From: Thermodesulfobacteriota bacterium
Lineage (GTDB): Bacteria; Desulfobacterota; Desulfocorpusculales; Desulfocorpusculum
Assembly: GCA_028275295.1 (NCBI GenBank)
Contig: JAPWUY010000034.1
Location: forward strand, 1 to 9,788
Length of the DNA stretch: 9,788 nucleotides
Reading direction: 5' to 3'
Shown: positions 6,768 to 9,788 of the stretch, piece by piece
Position numbering within the stretch: position 1 is the first letter of the stretch
Layout: every line of letters starts with the position of its first letter
Translations under genes and position numbers: made by a program
Notes under the pieces: model-generated
What the model was told of the DNA's origin: nothing
Databases searched by the model: none
Seen by the model: only the letters and a program-made list of their open reading frames with translations

Positions 6768-8126
6768 ATGCGAATAGTCGTTGTGGGAGCGAGCGAGACG
6801 GGCTTCCACTTGGCGCAGGTGTTATCTAGAGAGGGCCATGAGGTGGTGGTTGTCGAGGTGAGGGAGGAGGCCGCCAGAAGGATGAGAATGGCTTTGGACG
6901 TCGAGGTCATTGTGGGAAATGGTGCTGACCCCAAGGTCCTGGAGGATGCCGGTTTGTTGAGGGCGGACATGGTGATAGGGGTGACGGATAGGGACGAAGT
7001 GAATCTCCTTTGCTGCTTCATGGCCTCGGTGACATCGAGAATGACCACAAAGGTCGCGAGGATAAGGGATCAGGCTTACAGGACTGCTGTGGAGAGGCTT
7101 GGAGGGCACCCCTTCGCAGTGGACCTCTGTCTCAATCCCGAATACGAGACTGCCCTAGCTGCCTTGAGGTTGATGGAGATTCCAGGCGGTAGAGAGGTGG
7201 CGGAGTTCGCAGATGGGAGGGTCTTGCTAGTAGCTACCACCGTGGACAGCTGGAGTCCCTTCGTGGGTCGTGCCCTGGAAGAGGTCCAGGAAGGAGTCTC
7301 CCCTGGGGGAAAGATCCTGATAGCCGCCCTCAGGAGGGAGACTCAGCTCATAATTCCCCATGGGAAGGATCTCGTGAGGGAAGGCGACGAGGTCTTCCTG
7401 GTGGCCGAGAGGCAAAGTGTCATGAATGCCCTGGAGGCCATGGGAAAGCGTCTCGAGAGGCCCCAGAAGGTGATCGTTTATGGGGCGAGCAAGATAGCGC
7501 AATATCTCGCATACCTTTTGGAGGAAGGCCAATTCGCGGCCAAGTTCATATGCTCGGATGAGACCCTTTGCAACCGACTTTTGGGAGAGTTGAGAAGGGT
7601 CGCTGTGCTTTGCGGAGAGGGGACAGATCAGGACCTCCTTTTGGAGTTCAATGTGGCGGATGTGGATTACTTCGTGTCCGCCTCGGAAGACGAAGAGGAA
7701 AATGTCCTGGTCTCTCTTCTGGCCAAAAGACTTGGGGCCAAAAGGACCATGGCCCTGGTTTCCCGACTCTCCTATGTATCTCTCGTGTCCAACCTAGGGG
7801 TGGATGTGGTGCTCAATCCTCAAGTGGCATCGGTGGACAGGGTGCTCCGCCACACGAGAAAAGGGGATGTGCTCAGGGTCGCTACCCTCGGAGCCGAGGC
7901 GGCCGAGGCCATGGAAGCAGTGGTGGGCTCGAGCTCCGAGCTTGCGGGAAAGCCCCTGAGGGAGGTCAAGTTCCCCAAAGACGCCATAATAGGTGCAGTG
8001 GTAAGGAAAGATCGGGTCACAATCCCCCACGGAGACACAGTGCTCTACGGCGGAGACAGGGTGGTCATATTCGCCAAGAGGGCAGCGGTAAAAGAGGTGG
8101 AGTCCCTTCTGCAAGGGGAGTCCTGA
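6768..8126 (+). CDS. trkA: Trk system potassium uptake regulatory protein TrkA
   Basis: A 452-residue cytoplasmic protein that gates a TrkH/TrkG-type potassium channel in response to nucleotides. It has the full-length double architecture: an NAD-binding RCK domain (about 1-130), a TrkA-C domain (about 140-220), then a second RCK (about 233-355) and TrkA-C (about 370-450). The TrkA-C domains show KILIAALRRETQLIIPHGKD and AIIGAVVRKDRVTIPHGDT, matching repeats of the family. Nucleotide-loop glycines are atypical: the first reads GASETG (7-12) and the second GASKIA (239-244), where GxGxxG is expected. The second domain may therefore bind nucleotide poorly. Start ATG 6768 has GGAGG 7 nt upstream. 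No trkH lies in the window, so the channel subunit must be elsewhere or encoded outside it. It may be at the end of the rib-nusB transcript. Confidence 0.93.
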   Translation: MRIVVVGASETGFHLAQVLSREGHEVVVVEVREEAARRMRMALDVEVIVGNGADPKVLEDAGLLRADMVIGVTDRDEVNLLCCFMASVTSRMTTKVARIRDQAYRTAVERLGGHPFAVDLCLNPEYETALAALRLMEIPGGREVAEFADGRVLLVATTVDSWSPFVGRALEEVQEGVSPGGKILIAALRRETQLIIPHGKDLVREGDEVFLVAERQSVMNALEAMGKRLERPQKVIVYGASKIAQYLAYLLEEGQFAAKFICSDETLCNRLLGELRRVAVLCGEGTDQDLLLEFNVADVDYFVSASEDEEENVLVSLLAKRLGAKRTMALVSRLSYVSLVSNLGVDVVLNPQVASVDRVLRHTRKGDVLRVATLGAEAAEAMEAVVGSSSELAGKPLREVKFPKDAIIGAVVRKDRVTIPHGDTVLYGGDRVVIFAKRAAVKEVESLLQGES

Positions 8127-8314
8127 AGCCTTCCATTTCCTCGTTTCTCTTTAGCCCAAGCCAGATAGCTCAGCCCATGGGCAGGATCCTGAGATAGAGT
8201 TCGCGTCTTCGGGCTTTGGGAGCCCAAGAGAGGAGGGCCGCAGAAGCCCATAATCCGGGGAGGAATGGAAGCCTGTCCCGTTGGGGCGTCACGAACACCC
8301 AAGGTGTCCCACAC
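8127..8314 (+). other. Non-coding gap after trkA with several hairpins
   Basis: No gene was found. CTCAG (8169-8173) pairs with CTGAG (8189-8193) around the palindrome GCCCATGGGC. CTT-GGGCT (8207-8215, one bulge) pairs with AGCCC-AAG (8221-8228). ACACC (8295-8299) pairs with GGTGT (8303-8307), just before the sigma-28 promoter. None has a terminator-like T run, although T-rich DNA lies at 8133-8152. The trkA transcript probably ends somewhere here. Confidence 0.4.
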
Positions 8315-8341
8315 TAAAGTTTCTCAGGATATGTCCGATAA
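8315..8341 (+). promoter_or_regulatory. Sigma-28 (FliA) flagellar-class promoter
   Basis: TAAAGTTT (8315-8322), an 11-nt spacer and TCCGATAA (8334-8341) match the enterobacterial FliA consensus TAAAGTTT-N11-GCCGATAA at 15 of 16 defined bases, with exact spacing. Transcription should begin near 8348, about 46 nt before the hemerythrin ATG. This indicates late flagellar or chemotaxis-class control and implies that the organism has FliA. Confidence 0.85.
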
Positions 8342-8347
8342 AACCCT

Positions 8348-8369
8348 TTGGGGGTGATCGACTCCCCAA
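8348..8369 (+). promoter_or_regulatory. 5'-terminal hairpin of the hemerythrin mRNA
   Basis: TTGGGG (8348-8353) pairs with CCCCAA (8364-8369), closing a 10-nt loop. It falls at the start expected for the sigma-28 transcript and could shield the 5' end from decay. The ribosome-binding sequence AGGAGGA (8380-8386) lies free downstream, so the hairpin should not block translation. Confidence 0.45.
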
Positions 8370-8393
8370 TGTCAGAGATAGGAGGAGAGGGAA

Positions 8394-8801
8394 ATGGGGT
8401 TTTTTGAATGGAAGGATGACTATAGCGTGGGGGTCAAAGTCATGGATCAGCAGCACAAAAGGCTCGTTGCCCTTGTCAATGAGCTATTTGAGGCCATGCA
8501 AAGGGGATCTGGCAACCAGGGAGCGGCCAAGGTCCTGAGGGGACTTCTCGATTACACCAGAACTCATTTCCGTACCGAAGAGGACCTGATGAAGGCTCAC
8601 TCATACCCTGGATTCGTTGCCCACAAGAAGCAACATGACGACCTGACGGAACAGACAATGGACCTCTCCAAAGCTGCCCAAGAAGGCCGGCTCACTGTCG
8701 CAATCGATACGAGCAAATTCCTCAAGGAGTGGCTCGCAACCCACATCATGGGTTCGGACAAGCTTCTAGGCACTTACCTCCAGAGGAAGGGGGTAGGCTG
8801 A
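8394..8801 (+). CDS. Bacteriohemerythrin, single-domain
   Basis: A 135-residue soluble protein with a non-heme di-iron site that binds oxygen reversibly. All seven iron ligands are present in family order: His21 in DQQHKRL, His58 and Glu62 in HFRTEE, His77 and His81 in HKKQH, and His117 and Asp122 in HIMGSD. It is a stand-alone four-helix bundle with no signal peptide, membrane segment or signalling domain, and its length is standard. Start ATG 8394 has AGGAGGA 8 nt upstream and gives the typical MGFFEWKDDYSVGV beginning. The sigma-28 promoter places it in the motility regulon, so it may deliver or buffer oxygen for aerotaxis or protect the cell while swimming, which is inference. Its stop overlaps CTG in the sequence CTGA, and a repeat array follows. 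Confidence 0.96.
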   Translation: MGFFEWKDDYSVGVKVMDQQHKRLVALVNELFEAMQRGSGNQGAAKVLRGLLDYTRTHFRTEEDLMKAHSYPGFVAHKKQHDDLTEQTMDLSKAAQEGRLTVAIDTSKFLKEWLATHIMGSDKLLGTYLQRKGVG

Positions 8802-8840
8802 AAGCCAGGGTCATTCCCCAAAACCCACTCTCTTTTCAGG
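8769..8840 (+). repeat. Flanking direct repeat, left copy
   Basis: This 72-nt stretch covers the last hemerythrin codons and the next 39 bases. It matches 9622-9693 without gaps at 62 of 72 positions, including 30 identical bases from 8798 to 8827. The offset is 853 bp, and the whole 230-bp repeat array lies between the copies. In the frame beginning CTG 8798 it encodes LKARVIPQNPLSFQ. Confidence 0.85.
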
Positions 8841-8887
8841 TGGGAGGCAGGGGGAAGCCACGTTTGGGTGAAGCGAACATGTTCCCT

Positions 8888-9117
8888 GCGGGCGTGCGGA
8901 GCCCGCCCCTCCGCGGGGTGGACCATCCGAGGGCAAGGCGGCCTTGCGGGGCAAGCCCGGGGATAACGCGAGAGGTGGTTTTCTCGGAGGGACGCACTCC
9001 GTGCGTCCTCTTAGCATGGCCAAACGTGTGCCGAGGGATTTCGTTCCCCCCGGCATTTGCAGGCGAGAAGCCTGGTCACCCACGGGGATATGTCTCGGTC
9101 AAGCCAGGGCCCTCTTT
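8888..9117 (+). repeat. 230-bp tandem structured repeat, unit 1
   Basis: First full unit. The first half (to about 9008) is strongly conserved among units and the second half is more variable. Hairpins in order are GCGGGC/GCCCGC (8888-8906, loop GTGCGGA), GCAAGG/CCTTGC (8933-8947), CGAGA/TCTCG around the conserved GGTTTTCTCGGAGG segment, and GGACGCAC/GTGCGTCC (8990-9008, loop TCC). A long-range helix, CCGAGGGAT (9031-9039) with ATGTCTCGG (9090-9098), has one mismatch and encloses CAGGC/GCCTG. The unit ends with CTCGGTCAAGCCAG, shared with unit 2. Confidence 0.85.
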
Positions 9118-9347
9118 GCGGGCGTGCGGAGCCCGCCCCTTCGCGGGGGGGCCAAGCGAAGGCGAGAAGGCCTTACGGGGGCAAACCCGGAGATGGCGCG
9201 AAAGGCGGTTTTCTCGGAGGGACGCACTCTGTGCGTCCGCGTTGCAAGGCCGCACGCGAGCCGAGGCATTCCATTTCCACCCGATGATGAGGCCGGAGGC
9301 ATCTGCCCTACCGGGCACATGCCTCGGTCAAGCCAGTGCCTTCCTAT
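9118..9347 (+). repeat. 230-bp tandem structured repeat, unit 2
   Basis: Second full unit, exactly 230 bp after unit 1. It keeps GCGGGC/GCCCGC (9118-9136) and GGACGCAC/GTGCGTCC (9220-9238, loop TCT). The second-half helix is perfect: CCGAGGCAT (9261-9269) with ATGCCTCGG (9319-9327). The middle segment near 9150-9190 is the most diverged of the three units, and the GCAAGG/CCTTGC stem is lost there. Confidence 0.85.
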
Positions 9348-9527
9348 CCGGGCGTGCGGAGCCCGCCCCTCCGCGGGGTGGACCATCCGAGGGCAAGGCG
9401 GCCTTGCGGGGCAAGCCAGGGGATAACGCGAGAGGGGGTTTTCTCGGAGGGGCGCGGTCTCCGCGCCCGGGTGGCAAGGCCCGACGCATGTCGAGGCATA
9501 CTGGATCACGCCCCAACCTTCCTTTGC
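9348..9527 (+). repeat. 230-bp tandem structured repeat, unit 3 (truncated)
   Basis: Third unit, starting exactly 230 bp after unit 2 but only about 180 bp long. Its first half is nearly identical to unit 1 up to the variable hairpin. That hairpin reads GGGCGCGG (9450-9457) with CCGCGCCC (9461-9468), changed at three base pairs compared with units 1 and 2 yet still perfectly paired. The second-half left arm TCGAGGCAT (9491-9499) remains, but its partner is missing. Confidence 0.8.
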
Positions 9528-9566
9528 CGGTGTGCGAAGCGCCCCTCTCCAGGGTCACACGCAGGA
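9528..9566 (+). repeat. Decayed start of a fourth repeat unit
   Basis: GGTGTGCGAAGC followed by GCCCCTCTCC and then GGACC resembles the opening of units 1-3 (GGCGTGCGGAGC, GCCCCTCCGC, GGACC), with substitutions and a small gap. The resemblance then fades. It begins 178 bp after unit 3 rather than 230, so unit 3 lost about 52 bp or the fourth unit was placed by a different event. Confidence 0.5.
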
Positions 9567-9621
9567 CCAAGAGGGCGTTGGGAGTAGGACTCTCGAAGGT
9601 GGCAAAGGGACCCCCCTCGAA

Positions 9622-9693
9622 GGCAACTACCACCGGAGGAAGAAGGTAAGCTGAAAGCCAGGGTCATTCCCCAAAACCCATTCTCCCTTCAGG
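9622..9693 (+). repeat. Flanking direct repeat, right copy
   Basis: This is the partner of 8769-8840. In the hemerythrin frame it reads GNYHRRKKVS and stop, compared with GTYLQRKGVG and stop in the intact gene, so it looks like a remnant hemerythrin C-terminus. In the frame beginning CTG 9651 it gives LKARVIPQNPFSLQ, which then continues into an open frame to the window end. Confidence 0.8.
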
Positions 9694-9788
9694 CCCTTCC
9701 GGCCAGCTTGGAGAAGTCTGCTAGTTTCAAGAAGCTGGAAGCTAGCCTGGCCAGCATGTTGAGACGATTCGACCTGAGTCGGGTGTCG
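9651..9788 (+). CDS. Probable start of an unidentified gene (partial)
   Basis: An open frame of 46 codons runs from CTG 9651 to the end of the window. It encodes LKARVIPQNPFSLQ, then ALPASLEKSASFKKLEASL and MLRRFDLSRVS, a hydrophilic and probably helical sequence. I do not recognise the family. CTG is an unusual start, but it overlaps the TGA of the hemerythrin remnant (CTGA), like the ATGA coupling elsewhere in the window, and GGAGGA lies upstream (9635-9640). No ATG, GTG or TTG occurs in this frame between the preceding stop at 9585-9587 and 9651. Later starts are TTG 9708 and ATG 9756. The same N-terminal codons exist in the left flanking repeat but run into the array. The flagellar promoter upstream of hemerythrin suggests a possible motility link, which is only inference. 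Confidence 0.4.
   Translation, partial: MKARVIPQNPFSLQALPASLEKSASFKKLEASLASMLRRFDLSRVS

Noticed and set aside
8160..8230. tRNA-like stretch (TAGCTCAG, then GTTCGCGTC)
   Set aside because: The D-arm-like start is not followed by an anticodon stem, the TTC segment lacks the conserved T-loop adenine, and no acceptor stem pairs.
8394..8407. G4T6 run at the hemerythrin start as a phase-variable tract
   Set aside because: Six T residues are too short for likely slippage, and the frame is intact.
8888..9527. CRISPR array
   Set aside because: The repeats are 230 bp long, conserved over more than 100 bp, and not separated by unique spacers of 30-40 bp.
8888..9527. Integron attC sites or IS200/IS605-type ends
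   Set aside because: I could not find the paired RYYYAAC/GTTRRRY core sites, an integrase or transposase gene, or the short guide sequences expected next to the hairpins.
8729..9649. A 306-codon open frame across the hemerythrin end and the repeat array
   Set aside because: It starts inside hemerythrin in another frame. The 230-bp period shifts frame between units, and long frames are open in several frames on both strands because the DNA is GC-rich. The peptide is low-complexity and shows no family features.

Overview
This window looks like a chromosomal housekeeping region from a motile bacterium, probably of the Desulfobacterota (deltaproteobacterial) lineage. The lineage rests on a gene order I know from that group: fabG, acpP, rpiB, glyA, dCMP deaminase, nrdR, riboflavin genes, nusB. 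All genes read on the plus strand. Arginine is mostly AGG/AGA and isoleucine is often ATA, a bias common in thermophiles, so a warm habitat is plausible but unproven. Purine-rich Shine-Dalgarno sequences and several GTG starts fit a moderately GC-rich genome.

Layout: positions 2-106 are the end of fabG, followed by acpP (224-466), both type II fatty acid synthesis. A 146-nt gap holding a long hairpin then leads to rpiB (613-1089, ribose-5-phosphate isomerase B) and glyA (1093-2346, serine hydroxymethyltransferase). A structured 210-nt gap precedes a dCMP deaminase (2557-3012), which overlaps nrdR (3009-3494) by ATGA. These genes supply pentose phosphate, one-carbon units and deoxynucleotide precursors, and NrdR controls ribonucleotide reductase. 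A near-ideal extended -10 promoter follows the nrdR stop and should drive ribE, ribBA, ribH and nusB, with trkA (6768-8126) next. Two genes often found in this order in relatives, fabF after acpP and ribD after nrdR, are absent. Their places are taken by non-coding, hairpin-rich DNA.

From 8127 the character changes. A sequence matching the flagellar sigma-28 (FliA) consensus at 15 of 16 positions lies upstream of a single-domain bacteriohemerythrin (8394-8801) that keeps all seven iron ligands. This places an oxygen-binding protein in the motility regulon.

Immediately downstream is the most unusual part of the window: a tandem array of 230-bp GC-rich units at 8888-9527, with two full units, a truncated third and a decayed fourth start. 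Each unit carries an 8-bp hairpin preserved by three compensatory base-pair changes in unit 3. Units 1 and 2 also share a longer-range helix. The period is not a multiple of three, so the repeat is unlikely to encode a repeat protein and is better read as a structured RNA or DNA element that I do not recognise.

The array is bracketed by two diverged copies (62 of 72 bases identical) of the junction between the hemerythrin 3' end and the start of the next reading frame. This suggests it arose or inserted by a duplication that split the hemerythrin gene from its downstream neighbour, whose first 46 codons run off the window end.
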